Shown: positions 41,001-43,799 of the stretch, piece by piece
Layout of the letters: every line of letters starts with the position of its first letter
How positions within the stretch are numbered: position 1 is the first letter of the stretch
Assembly: GCA_014843695.1 (NCBI GenBank)
Contig: CM026386.1
Location: forward strand, 11,535,814-11,599,813
Length of the DNA: 64,000 bases
Reading direction: 5' to 3'
DNA from: Archivesica marissinica
Taxonomy: Eukaryota > Mollusca > Bivalvia > Venerida > Vesicomyidae
Made by a program: the position numbers and the translations under genes
The notes under the pieces: generated by a model
What the model was told of the DNA's origin: nothing
The model's database searches: none
What the model saw: only the letters and a program-made list of their open reading frames with translations

Positions 41001-43768
41001 GGAGGTAAACCAATCAAACACACTCTACTTGTTTCTCGTGAAGGGAGGTAAACCAATCGAACACACTCTACTTTACTTGTTTCTCGTGAAGGGAGGTAAA
41101 CCAATCAAACACACTCTACTTTACTTGTTCCTCGTGAAGGGAGGTAAACCAATCAAACACACTCTACTTTACTTGTTTCTCCTGAATGGTGGTAAACCAA
41201 TCAAACACACTCTACTTTACTTGTTTCTCGTGAAGGGAGGTAAACCAATCAAACACACTATACCGTACTTGTTTCTCGTGAAGGGAGGTAAAGCAATCAA
41301 ACAGACTCTGTCGTACTTGATTCTCGTGAAGAGAGGTAAGACAACTAAGCACTCATTACATGTGTCTCCCACTTGCAGATGTGTGTAACGAGTCTGACGA
41401 GGAATTCTCGGAGGACAATCTGCTCCAGATGTTACGCAGACAGCGGGCAGTATATGAACAGCAACTACAGTAAGTTTCACTGCTCACTATTAAAGTAGTT
41501 CTGTGAAAGCTCGGTGACAACATTACATGTCATAATTATAATCGTGAAATTGTGAAGTTTCAAATAAAGTCATGAAATTCTAAGTATAAATCCTTCCTGT
41601 TTCAATATTATGTTAATGTCTTATCAATTTTCATTTACTCGGAGAGTTGGAGAAAATATACAAGGCTTGGCTCTGGCTGAGCCGTGTTCTATTTCGGAGA
41701 CAAGCCTAATAAATTAAAATTTATAAGACAGTAATCTAATATTCTATTTATCCTATCTTCTGATAAAAAAGATGTTTTTGGAGGATAGTGCACTGATACA
41801 GACAGAGACCGATTCCAGAGTCACCTCTGGTTCTTTTACGTGCACGGTGTAAAGTATCGACACAAGACCTCGGTTTAACGTCCCATCTGAAAGAAGACTG
41901 TTAATTTTATTCGGGTCAGACGGGGGATCGAACCTGCGATCACTGGATTACCAGTCCAACGTGTTAACCACTGAACTACAGATCCGTCTGTAACATAACA
42001 GTAGTGATCACTGTAGTGATTTATATTAATCACTCGAAGCATGGGCACAATACACAATAATTTCTTTTGTGCCCTATGGTCTTATAGTATAGGGCACCTA
42101 TGGACTTATAGTATAGGGCACCTATGCACCTATGGACTTATAGTATAGGGCACCTATGGACTTATAGTATTCGGCACCTATGGACTTATAGTATAGGGCA
42201 CCTATGGACTTATAGTATAGGCATCTATGGTATTATAGTATAGGGCACCTATGGACTTATAGTATAGGGCACCTATGGACTTATAGTATAGGGCACCTAT
42301 GGACTTATAGTATTCGGCACCTATGGACTTATTGTATAGGGCACCTATGGACTTATAGTACAGGCATCTATGGTCTTATAGTATAGGGCACCTATGGACT
42401 TATAGTATAGGGCATCTATGGTCTTATAGTATAGGCATCTATGGTCTTATAGTATAGGCACCTATGGTCTTATAGTATAGGCATCTATGATCTTATAGTA
42501 TAGGCACCTATGGACTTATTGTATAGGGCACCTATGGTCTTATAGTATAGGGCACCTATGGTCTTATAGTATAGGGCACCTATGGACTTATAGTATTGAG
42601 CACCTATGGACTTATAGTATAGGGCACCTATGGACTTATAGTATTTGGCACATATGGTCTTATAGTATAGGGCACCTATGGTCTTATAGTATAGGGCACC
42701 TATGGACTTATAGTATAGGGCACCTATGGACTTATAGTAGTTGGCACCTATGGTCTTATAGTATAGGGCACCTATGGACTTATAGTATTTGGCACCTATG
42801 GTCTTATAGTATTTGGCACCTATGGTCTTATAGTATAGGGCACCTATGGTCTTATAGTATAGGGCACCTATGGTCTTATAGTATAGGGCACCTATGGTCT
42901 TATAGTATAGGGCACATATGGACTTATAGTAGTTGGCACCTATGGACTTATAGTATAGGGCACCTATAGACTTATAGTATAGGGCACCTATGGTCTTATA
43001 GTATAGGGCACATATGGTCTTATAGTATAGGGCACCTATGGACTTATAGTATAGGCACCTATGGACTTATAGTATAGGGCACCTATGGACTTATAGTATA
43101 GGGCACCTATGGTCTTATAGTATAGGGCACATATGGTCTTATAGTATAGGGCACCTATGGTCTTATAGTATAGGGCACCTATGGTCTTATAGTATAGGGC
43201 ACCTATGGTCTTATAGTATAGGGCACTATGGTCTTATAGTATAGGGCACCTATGGTCTTATAGTATAGGGCACCTATGGTCTTATAGTATAGGGCACCTA
43301 TGGTCTTATAGTATAGGGCACCTATGGTCTTATAGTATAGGGCACCTATGGTCTTATAGTATAGGGCACATATGGTCTTATAGTATAGGGCACCTATGGA
43401 CTTATAGTATAGCACCTATGGTCTTATAGTATAGGGCACCTATGGTCTTATAGTATAGGGCACCTATGGTCTTATAGTATAGGGCACCTATGGTCTTATA
43501 GTATAGGGCACCTATGGTCTTATAGTATAGGGCACCTATAGTCTTATAGTATAGGGCACCTATGGTCTTATAGTATAGGGCACCTATGGACTTATAATAT
43601 AGGGCACCTATGGTCTTATAGTATAGGGCACCTATGGTCTTATAGTATAGGGCACACAAAATAAATTGTTTGTGTCTTGTGCCTGGGACATCACAACAAT
43701 TAGTAATGGATGCAAACTCTTGTTTCAGGGAAATAGATAGCATGCTACGGAAGAAGGAGACCAGATGA
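7941..43768 (+). CDS. PROSER3-like protein gene (13 supported coding exons)
   Basis: Exons: 7941-8022, 8651-8841, 9968-10125, 12103-12223, 13703-13934, 16105-16190, 23404-23522, 24642-24820, 32038-32145, 33643-34398, 35399-35558, 41379-41469, 43729-43768 (TGA at 43766). Every junction is GT..AG and every phase agrees, giving about 774 residues, or 789 with the tentative exon at 2676. Motifs in order: PKAFYHPSP, RYVDRFRNSEPMSREERE...EFWWL, LQERAEKLLER, DPLHQWRLRRRMELA, EIDPHLHLMCDLLPCP, a long lysine/glutamate-rich disordered stretch in the large exon, and a C-terminal helix-forming end (LLQMLRRQRAVYEQQLQ). No membrane segment or catalytic motif is visible. From memory, the YxxRFRxxxPxSREER, FWWL, QWRLRRxME and HLHLMCDLLPC blocks are those of PROSER3 (human C19orf55); the name is therefore moderate, the gene structure strong. 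Its introns carry most of the arrays in the window and a nested antisense gene. Confidence 0.8.
8023..8650 (+). other. Intron with an S1 SINE
   Basis: A 628-bp intron between the exons at 7941 and 8651. Apart from the S1 copy at 8293-8573 nothing is recognisable. Confidence 0.7.
8293..8573 (+). mobile_element. SINE family S1 copy
   Basis: Defines S1: tRNA-like head (GTGGTTAACATGTTGGACTG, GGTTCGATCCCCCGTCTGAC), middle block with GGGACTTTAAACCGAGGTCTC and GAACCAGAGGACACTCTGGA, and a 3' end with GTAGCGACGATAAATAAACG. It lies in an intron, same strand as the host gene. Confidence 0.85.
8651..8841 (+). CDS. PROSER3-like exon, acidic segment
   Basis: Acceptor CTTTTTCAG. It encodes TSIKTNYSTGVREADG..., then an acidic stretch (FEDGDEEGDLDETW) and SERPSSI. 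It enters in phase 0 and leaves two bases before the GTAGGG donor. Confidence 0.8.
8870..9051 (-). mobile_element. M1: mariner-like inverted-repeat element
   Basis: Terminal repeats CAGTCAAACCTGT and ACAGGTTTCACTG are flanked by TA on the right. A CAGT terminus beside TA is typical of Tc1/mariner relatives. The inner sequence repeats AAGCAGCC blocks. It is too short to encode a transposase. The strand is arbitrary. Confidence 0.75.
9210..9437 (+). mobile_element. SINE family S4 copy
   Basis: Defines S4: GAAGTCGTGATAGCACAGTG, GTTCGCTTCAGGTGTGAAAG, GAGTTCGAGCCCCGCTGGAG (B-box-like), GTGCCCTTAGGCAAGGCAT, CTTCTCTCTCCCTCGTGG, then a tail with GATTAATATAAGTTG and TTTCGCAATCGAGCTAAAAT. Confidence 0.85.
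9537..9956. repeat. 30-bp minisatellite, about 14 copies
   Basis: The unit contains TACATACACATTGGGAACGG followed by TTGATTTGCT. Copies differ at only a few positions (GGGAACGG or GGAAACGG). The array stops about 12 bp before the exon at 9968 and the last unit grades into that exon's T-rich splice tract. The period is a multiple of three, so long ORFs run through it on both strands; they are not taken as genes. Confidence 0.95.
9968..10125 (+). CDS. PROSER3-like exon directly after the 30-bp array
   Basis: Acceptor TTTTTTTATTGTAG. It encodes LTGFLEDENEVEFDWHQSV and continues to APTDS, leaving one base before the donor GTAGGT. The joined phase with the exon at 8651 is correct. Confidence 0.8.
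10239..10557. repeat. Composite of M4 hairpin elements with a flanking duplication
   Basis: A stretch with ACCCACCCTTGTATGAAACA appears at about 10243 and again at about 10514, flanking hairpin sequence. Inside, GGCACCAGACACAA and its complement alternate with GGCCTATGGT / ACCATAGGCC arms. It looks like an M4 element rearranged by duplication. Confidence 0.65.
10674..10860 (-). mobile_element. SINE family S5 copy, 5'-truncated
   Basis: Reverse of S5: begins with the tail (TTTATTTTACAACGATTGCG, AGTTCTAACAACTTATATTA), then GGAGGAAACC and ACACCTGTCCGATCTGGCGA. The tRNA-like head is missing. Confidence 0.8.
10905..11019. mobile_element. M4: hairpin element with GGCACCAG ends
   Basis: An almost perfect palindrome: CAGGCACCAGACACAA, a T run, GGCCTATGGTCATATAATAA, then the reverse complement arm with CATATGACCATAGGCC-type sequence and TTGGTGCCTG. 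This is the cleanest M4 copy, with no coding capacity. Confidence 0.8.
11028..11368 (+). mobile_element. M2: hAT-like inverted-repeat element, degenerate
   Basis: A diverged start (AGGGCTCATCCTAGATCAG), GAAGTGAGAAAGCGCGTGAT, a middle with AACATTTGAATAGAA, and AGGGAGAAGTGGGGCCCCAG close to the end. See 34796 for the better-preserved form. Confidence 0.6.
11510..11769 (-). mobile_element. M2: hAT-like inverted-repeat element
   Basis: CAGGGTTCATTCTAGAGGG at one end and CTAGAATGAACCCTG at the other, with the shared inner blocks (CTTCTCCC, TTGCAGAAGTATATTAAAGA). Same family as the 34796 element in reverse. Confidence 0.75.
11813..12007 (-). mobile_element. SINE family S1 copy, lacking the tail
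   Basis: Reverse of S1 with intact tRNA-like head (GGATCGAACCTGCGATCCCT, CTACAGATCTGTC) and middle block. The GTAGCGACGATAAA tail is absent. It ends about 95 bp before the exon at 12103. Confidence 0.8.
12103..12223 (+). CDS. PROSER3-like exon, lysine-rich
   Basis: Acceptor GGATTCTTAG. It encodes KSNKSRIPVKDTGQDKHTKI and continues basic to NGSVLQ. It has two bases before the first full codon and two bases after the last; donor GTAAAT. Confidence 0.8.
12429..12686 (+). mobile_element. M3: hAT-like inverted-repeat element
   Basis: CAGGGTTCCCGCTGTCGGT at the left and GAGGGAATCCTG at the right. The inner region is built on TTGGCGCC / CAATTGGCGAC motifs and TCTTAGTTGGCTCCAAG. CAGGG...CCCTG termini are common in hAT relatives. 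Non-coding. Confidence 0.75.
12687..13202 (+). other. Intron sequence without a recognised feature
   Basis: AT-rich intron sequence between M3 and M6 elements. I saw no exon, repeat family or structure here. Confidence 0.5.
13203..13415. mobile_element. M6: inverted-repeat element with TTAACCCTTT-type ends
   Basis: An inner hairpin pairs GTGCCGTGGCTGATCAGGCT (13230) with AGCCTGATCAAACGGCAC (13315). The outer ends TTAACCCTTTGCCAG and GCAAAGCATTAAAAGG are imperfect inverted repeats. The related copy at 55139 has cleaner ends. Confidence 0.65.
13703..13934 (+). CDS. PROSER3-like exon (YVDRFR...SREER...FWWL core)
   Basis: Acceptor ATATGTTTCAG. It encodes the most family-specific block: YVDRFRNSEPMSREERE, then AAQEFWWLSNG, and continues to LHKLANKQ. 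It ends in phase 0 at CAG|GTTTCT, a weak donor. Reading through the donor would add a few residues and a stop at 13986. Confidence 0.85.
14322..14592 (+). mobile_element. SINE family S2 copy
   Basis: Defines S2: head CCTCCGTGGTCGAGTGGTTA, B-box-like GGGTTCGAGCCCCGCTCA, GTGTCTCATTTATATGAAAA, central AAGTACTGGTTAACCGCTGG and GCCTGCCCAGGAAAGGTG, tail GCGATATAGCCCAAAATGGT and GGCGTAAAACCCGAAATATA. Confidence 0.85.
14660..14722. repeat. Short tandem repeat, 11-bp unit
   Basis: About five copies of GTTTTGTATAT. Confidence 0.85.
14799..15038 (+). mobile_element. M2: hAT-like inverted-repeat element
   Basis: GGGGTTCATTCTAGGTCAGC at the left, CCCTCTAGAATGATCCC at the right, and the shared inner blocks GAGAAGTGAGAAAGC and AGGGAGAAATGGGGCCCC. 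It is missing about 60 bp of the middle relative to 34796. Confidence 0.75.
15284..15845 (+). mobile_element. M1 element whose 3' end is expanded into an array
   Basis: Starts at CAGTCAAACCTGTCTTAAGC, continues through GGCTGCTTAGCACAGGTGG, and ends in CAGGTTTGACTGTA, which is inverted relative to the start. The terminal part is repeated (see 15437). Confidence 0.75.
15437..15845. repeat. 36-bp minisatellite built from an M1 terminus, about 11 copies
   Basis: Each unit holds GACCACTAACACAGGTTTGA plus CTGTATAGATAGAGGT. The CACAGGTTTGACTGTA part is the M1 terminal inverted repeat, so every unit carries one transposon end. Variants have GGTTTCACTG or TAATGCAGG. Confidence 0.9.
15930..16076. mobile_element. 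M1-related element, diverged
   Basis: TACAGTCTAAGCGGACAACC at the left and GACAAGCTTGACTG at the right, with AAACAGCCA blocks inside. It lies 28 bp before the exon at 16105. Confidence 0.6.
16105..16190 (+). CDS. PROSER3-like exon (LQERAEKLLER)
   Basis: Acceptor CTTGTATTTCAG. It encodes KYSAHIPDSPGDKRTIDLQ followed by ERAEKLLER, probably helical. Phase 0 in, two bases out, donor GTCTGT. Confidence 0.8.
16191..17083 (+). other. Intron sequence with one small hairpin
   Basis: No exon or known repeat, except a hairpin at 16736-16801: CCACAGGTACATGACAC faces GTGTCGTGTACCTGTGG with one mismatch, 17-bp arms around a 32-bp loop. Confidence 0.5.
17084..17325 (+). mobile_element. M3: hAT-like inverted-repeat element
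   Basis: CAGGGTTCCCACTGTCAGTC at the left and AAAGGGAACCCTG at the right, inner GCCAATGGCGAC and CTCTTAGTTGGCTGCAAG. Ends are better preserved than in the 12429 copy. Confidence 0.8.
17430..17612 (+). mobile_element. SINE family S4 copy, 5'-truncated
   Basis: Starts within the B-box-like region (CGGAGTTCGAGCCCCACTGG) and keeps the TCTCCCTCGTAGCG block and the AATATAAGTTGTAAGAACTT tail. Confidence 0.8.
17690..23396. repeat. 5.7-kb satellite, 52/53-bp unit, about 108 copies
   Basis: The unit reads CTCTATGTTGTTCTCTGTTC, then ATGTATGTA(T/C)AATGTCCTGT, then GTATCT and either GACTAG (52 bp) or ACTATAG (53 bp). The two junction forms and TTCTC/TTCCC variants mark a 157-bp three-unit higher-order repeat: TTCCC variants recur at 18450, 18607, 18764 and 18921. 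Later parts use CTTTGTG and CCCTTGT variants with less regular order. The right edge touches the splice acceptor of the exon at 23404. ORFs through it are artefacts. Confidence 0.95.
23404..23522 (+). CDS. PROSER3-like exon at the satellite edge
   Basis: The acceptor TGTTCTTGTCAG is the diverged last satellite unit. It encodes SSTVLSTEPAVSTEGIGSNM and continues to YKPKFANYL, serine-rich. One base completes the previous codon and one base is left; donor GTAGGA. Confidence 0.75.
23577..24036. repeat. 18-bp minisatellite inside an M1 element, about 20 copies
   Basis: The left part has CCAACCTGTCTTAAGCAGCC and GTGGCTGCTAAGCAGAGGTG of M1. From about 23672 the unit GTTGGGTGCTTAATACAG repeats with variants (GATGC, GGGTG). 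The AATACAGGTTGG sequence is an internal M1 segment. Confidence 0.9.
24153..24390 (-). mobile_element. SINE family S5 copy
   Basis: Reverse S5 with tail, GGAGGAAACC, CCACCTGTCCGAGCTGGCGA, then GAGGATCGCACCAGGGTTGC and CTAACCACTGCTAATCGGAC (head). Confidence 0.85.
24642..24820 (+). CDS. PROSER3-like exon (QWRLRRRMELA motif)
   Basis: Acceptor TAAAATTTCAG. It encodes ETEPRFSYQQRVPPPLPGQ, then EDDPLHQWRLRRRMELAQQ and PQFDFLDKTEQQ. Two bases complete the incoming codon; it ends in phase 0 at CAG|GTATTT. Confidence 0.85.
24976..25258 (-). mobile_element. SINE family S1 copy, full length
   Basis: Reverse S1 from the tail (TTTATTTATCGTCGCTACCG) through CAGAGTCTCCTCTGGTTC to the head (GGATCGAACCTGCGATCCCT and ACTACAGGATCGTC). 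Confidence 0.85.
25581..25811 (+). mobile_element. SINE family S2 copy with a head deletion
   Basis: CCGCCTCCGTGGTCGAGT runs directly into AACCAATCATCACTGATGAT, so about 40 bp of the tRNA-like head is missing. The rest is typical S2. Confidence 0.8.
26024..26665. repeat. 34-bp minisatellite, about 19 copies
   Basis: The unit contains CATGAAATCACATTCTCCTT and AGCAATATACAATG. Copies are nearly identical (AGCAAAATACAATG is the main variant), which suggests recent expansion. Confidence 0.95.
26838..26843 (-). promoter_or_regulatory. Possible polyadenylation signal for the vWA gene
   Basis: TTTATT on the plus strand is AATAAA on the minus strand, about 70 bp after the TAA stop at 26914. Position and motif only. 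Confidence 0.4.
26914..28317 (-). CDS. Von Willebrand A domain protein, intronless, nested antisense
   Basis: 467 residues, ATG at 28317 (MALPNAPKEIVFSF), TAA at 26914. Residues about 9-190 form a vWA domain with the metal-site motif DTTGSMGE at 15-22, then AIFAHADY, KVSGGGDLDECYE and ALVMIGDAKAH; the DxTGS form resembles VwkA-type vWA domains. A lysine/threonine-rich linker follows (GKGGKTGKTIKALKTPLKT region), then a C-terminal domain with WTNWQLAMAPPKDGDHCGFL and ALYEIGIQTKPRTKKYVTY that I do not recognise. No signal peptide or membrane segment is seen, so it is probably intracellular. It lies in the intron between exons 24642-24820 and 32038-32145 of the opposite-strand gene. A TTTTCAG at minus 28346-28340, just before the ATG, may be the acceptor of a 5' UTR intron. 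Function unknown; the reading frame is undamaged. Confidence 0.85.
   Translation of the reverse strand: MALPNAPKEIVFSFDTTGSMGECLEEAKARISDMVQRLQADIPGIRMAIFAHADYCNRSDYITQHVDFTDDVAKLVDFTQNTKVSGGGDLDECYELVLYEVRTKLSWTPGSQRALVMIGDAKAHAPNYPDNKLKLDWRVEADKLGNMGVRIYSVQCKEFSGGVGKFYSEIARRTEGQHLKLKDFKNIFDFLMTVCYKESSDDLFLNYESEVRARSENINKDLDKLFGDLRDRPPACSSSTRHKTTKTLGKGGKTGKTIKALKTPLKTVKKTPMKAGRNASSKLEKTATRMKKTKQIPIHKKYMEKYLPKLYRENVPESNFLLQEMAWTNWQLAMAPPKDGDHCGFLAEEIFDGKMKVLALYEIGIQTKPRTKKYVTYSKLSRGFTDSSNWKKRLLGKKDISVQINNIVKKDCSMFIRRLVLKGGKSKEKVSHALNRYDYAWKGLRSVRDGHRNVKKAEVEISCDMDI
28723..29005 (+). mobile_element. SINE family S1 copy, full length
   Basis: Head with TAACACGCTGGACTGGTAAT and GGTTCGATCCCCCGTCTGAC, middle GTTAAACCGAGGTCTCGTGT and GAACCAGAGGAGATTCTGGA, tail GTAGCGACGATAAATAAACG. 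Confidence 0.85.
29006..29378 (+). other. Intron sequence without a recognised feature
   Basis: AT-rich intron DNA with a short AAAATGT repeat near 29180. No exon or known element seen. Confidence 0.5.
29379..29561. mobile_element. M1: mariner-like inverted-repeat element
   Basis: CAGTCATACCTGTCTTAAAC at the left and AATACAGGTTTGACTGTA at the right, with GGCTGCTTAGCACAGGTGG and GGCTGCTTAATACAGG inside; a near-complete simple copy. Confidence 0.8.
29562..30084 (+). other. Intron sequence without a recognised feature
   Basis: AT-rich; no exon, SINE or inverted-repeat element seen. Confidence 0.5.
30085..30330. repeat. 32-bp array with a perfect palindrome in each unit
   Basis: About 7-8 units of AATTATGTAACTTATG plus ATTACTTTATAAAGTA. 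ATTACTTTATAAAGTAAT is an 18-bp perfect palindrome. End units carry TTTTGAATGAC or TTTTGAGTGAC variants. Confidence 0.9.
30589..30856 (-). mobile_element. M2: hAT-like inverted-repeat element with possible 8-bp target duplication
   Basis: CAGGGATCATTTTAGAGGG to AGAATGAACCCTG. Flanks are TGTGTACT on the left and AGTGTACC on the right, alike at six of eight positions, compatible with the 8-bp duplication of hAT elements. Confidence 0.8.
30873..30950. mobile_element. M6-related fragment
   Basis: TTAACCCATAACCGACCAAT and GCAAACAGAATAGAGCCAGA resemble one arm of the 13203 element. No second arm is seen. Confidence 0.4.
31114..31226. mobile_element. M4: hairpin element
   Basis: CACAGGCACAAGATACAAAA and GGCCTATGGTCATATAGTAA face CATATGACCATAGGCCC and GTCGTGTGCCTGTG. 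Arms of about 50 bp. Confidence 0.8.
31343..31492 (-). mobile_element. SINE family S5 copy, 5'-truncated
   Basis: Tail TTTATTTTACACCGATTGCG, AGTTCTAACAACTTATATTA, then GGAGGAAACC and CCACCTGTCCGATCTGGTGA; the tRNA-like head is missing and an ATGATG run follows. Confidence 0.8.
31624..31845 (-). mobile_element. SINE family S1 copy, lacking the head
   Basis: Reverse tail (TTTATTTATCGTCGCTACCA), CAGAGTCTCCTCTGGTTC, AGTCCCATCTGAAAGACTGT, stopping at GGGTCAGACGGGGAT. The tRNA-like part is gone. Confidence 0.8.
32038..32145 (+). CDS. PROSER3-like exon (KKIDSKLEEFKQRL)
   Basis: Acceptor CTGTTTTGTTATTCCAG. It encodes KKIDSKLEEFKQRLTGRAP and on to QPPIE, 36 codons, phase 0 at both ends, donor GTATGT. 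Confidence 0.8.
32213..32447 (-). mobile_element. SINE family S5 copy, full length
   Basis: Defines S5: tail TTTATTTTACAACGATTGCG (reverse strand), GATGAAAGCGTAAATGTGGT, CCACCTGTCTGATCTGGCGA, ACTTCCCGGTCCGAGGATCG and head CTAACCACTGCGCTAATCGG. Confidence 0.85.
32590..32856 (-). mobile_element. SINE family S2 copy, full length
   Basis: Reverse S2 from the TTATGTTATATTTCGGGTTT tail through GGCTCCAGCGGTTAACCAGT to CGACCACGGAGGCGG. Confidence 0.85.
33000..33235 (-). mobile_element. SINE family S5 copy, full length
   Basis: Tail TTTATTTTACAACGATTGTG, CCACCTGTCCGATCTGGCGA, GAGGATCGAACCCGGGTTGC, head CTAACCACTGTGCTAATCGG. Close to the 32213 copy. Confidence 0.85.
33236..33642 (+). other. Intron sequence without a recognised feature
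   Basis: Ordinary intron sequence leading to the acceptor of the large exon. A short stretch (33410-33490) with GTATGCCTCCACACCCCCTA resembles dispersed repeat DNA, but no second copy was found here. Confidence 0.4.
33643..34398 (+). CDS. PROSER3-like large exon (HLHLMCDLLPC motif, disordered region)
   Basis: Acceptor TATATATTCCAG. 252 codons in phase 0: TPLHVCAQQQSDNGGYRKAQ, IASPSLHPPKPRSEHV, DEIDPHLHLMCDLLPCP, then a long stretch rich in K, E, D, S and T with repeated short acidic/basic runs, ending GRKGVSAAIGQ before GTGAGT. The large disordered part is likely poorly conserved. Confidence 0.85.
34399..34795 (+). other. Intron sequence with a small inverted pair
   Basis: TTTTGGGGGTACCAGT near 34612 faces ACTGGTACCCCCAAA near 34650, a 14-bp hairpin. 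Nothing else recognised. Confidence 0.5.
34796..35080 (+). mobile_element. M2: hAT-like inverted-repeat element
   Basis: Defines M2: CAGGGTTCATTCTAGGTCAG at the left and CTCTAGAATGATCCCTG at the right; the 15-bp ends are inverted repeats with one mismatch. Inner blocks: GTGATCGCTTCCTTAAATGG, TTAATATACTTCTGCAAAAT, GGCGAAGTCAGGGTCCCTA. No ORF of note. Confidence 0.8.
35399..35558 (+). CDS. PROSER3-like exon, serine-rich
   Basis: Acceptor CCTATTATTTAG. It encodes AVKEHLFSTSTSTVLSSVDS, then RLPWKHKPPSPEQSHDKLL and RQIEDN, with one base left before GTATGT. Confidence 0.8.
35569..35790 (-). mobile_element. M3: hAT-like element, reverse orientation, truncated
   Basis: CAGGGTTCCCTCTGCTGCGC at the left, inner TTTGGCGCCATTGGCAT at the right; the other terminus is missing. 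It lies 10 bp after the exon 35399-35558. Confidence 0.65.
35843..36386 (+). mobile_element. M3 element interrupted by an M2 element
   Basis: CAGGATTCCCGCTGTCGGTC at the left, GAGAACCCTGA at the right. The M2 copy at 36025-36338 sits between TTGGTTCCAGTTTT and AGTTTTTTTTCAATTGGCG, which are continuous in uninterrupted M3 copies. Confidence 0.8.
36025..36338 (+). mobile_element. M2 element nested in M3
   Basis: CATGGTTCATTCTAGGTCAG to TCTAGAATGATCCCTG. AGTTTT occurs on both sides and may be the target duplication. Confidence 0.75.
36463..36560 (-). mobile_element. SINE family S6 fragment
   Basis: GCACCAACAGTTTATGTCAT, GGTGGGATTCGAACTTACAG and AAGTGATTTGAAGTCATCGA correspond in reverse to the S6 head at 63316 and the tail at 62160. 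Confidence 0.45.
36684..41340. repeat. 4.65-kb minisatellite, 48-bp unit, about 97 copies
   Basis: The unit contains GGTGGTAAACCAATCAAACA, CACTCTACTTTACTTG and TTTCTCCTGAAG. Blocks are locally homogeneous: the first dozen units carry GGTTCTCGTG, later ones TTTCTCCTG, the last ones GGGAGGT or CTACCGTACT. Some units lack 7 bp (TTTACTT). 48 is a multiple of three, so frames of up to 556 codons (repeating GGKPIKHTLLYLFLLK) stay open. The array lies in the intron between exons 35399-35558 and 41379-41469 and ends about 35 bp before the latter. Confidence 0.95.
41379..41469 (+). CDS. PROSER3-like exon, C-terminal helix
   Basis: Acceptor GTCTCCCACTTGCAG. It encodes VCNESDEEFSEDNLLQML and RRQRAVYEQQL, acidic then helical. 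Two bases complete the incoming codon, two are left at CA|GTAAGT. Confidence 0.85.
41470..41776 (+). other. Intron sequence without a recognised feature
   Basis: AT-rich start of the last intron; nothing recognised before the S1 copy at 41777. Confidence 0.5.
41777..41990 (-). mobile_element. SINE family S1 copy, lacking the tail
   Basis: Starts at GGAGGATAGTGCACTGATAC, has GAGTCACCTCTGGTTCTTTT and GTTTAACGTCCCATCTGAAA, and a good head (GGATCGAACCTGCGATCACT, ACTACAGATCCGTC). Confidence 0.8.
42043..43687. mobile_element. M4 hairpin element expanded by an internal array
   Basis: Left arm GGGCACAATACACAATAATT then TGTGCCCTATGGTCTTATAG; right arm ATAGTATAGGGCACACAAAA then TTGTTTGTGTCTTGTGCCTG. 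These match the two arms of the 31114 and 10905 elements, with the 24-bp array in place of the short loop. Confidence 0.7.
42065..43660. repeat. 24-bp minisatellite, about 66 copies
   Basis: The unit is GGGCACCTATGG(A/T)CTTAT plus AGTATA. Variants: GGCATC, TTGGCAC, TTCGGCAC. The second half is more uniform (GGTCTTATAG) than the first. It ends about 70 bp before the last coding exon. Frames with GALYYKTI repeats on the minus strand are period artefacts. Confidence 0.95.
43729..43768 (+). CDS. PROSER3-like last coding exon
   Basis: Acceptor CAAACTCTTGTTTCAG. It encodes EIDSMLRKKETR then TGA at 43766-43768. Its phase fits the CA left by the exon at 41379. Confidence 0.8.
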
Positions 43769-43799
43769 TGCACTGAGTGGATATCTAACTAACCGTGAT

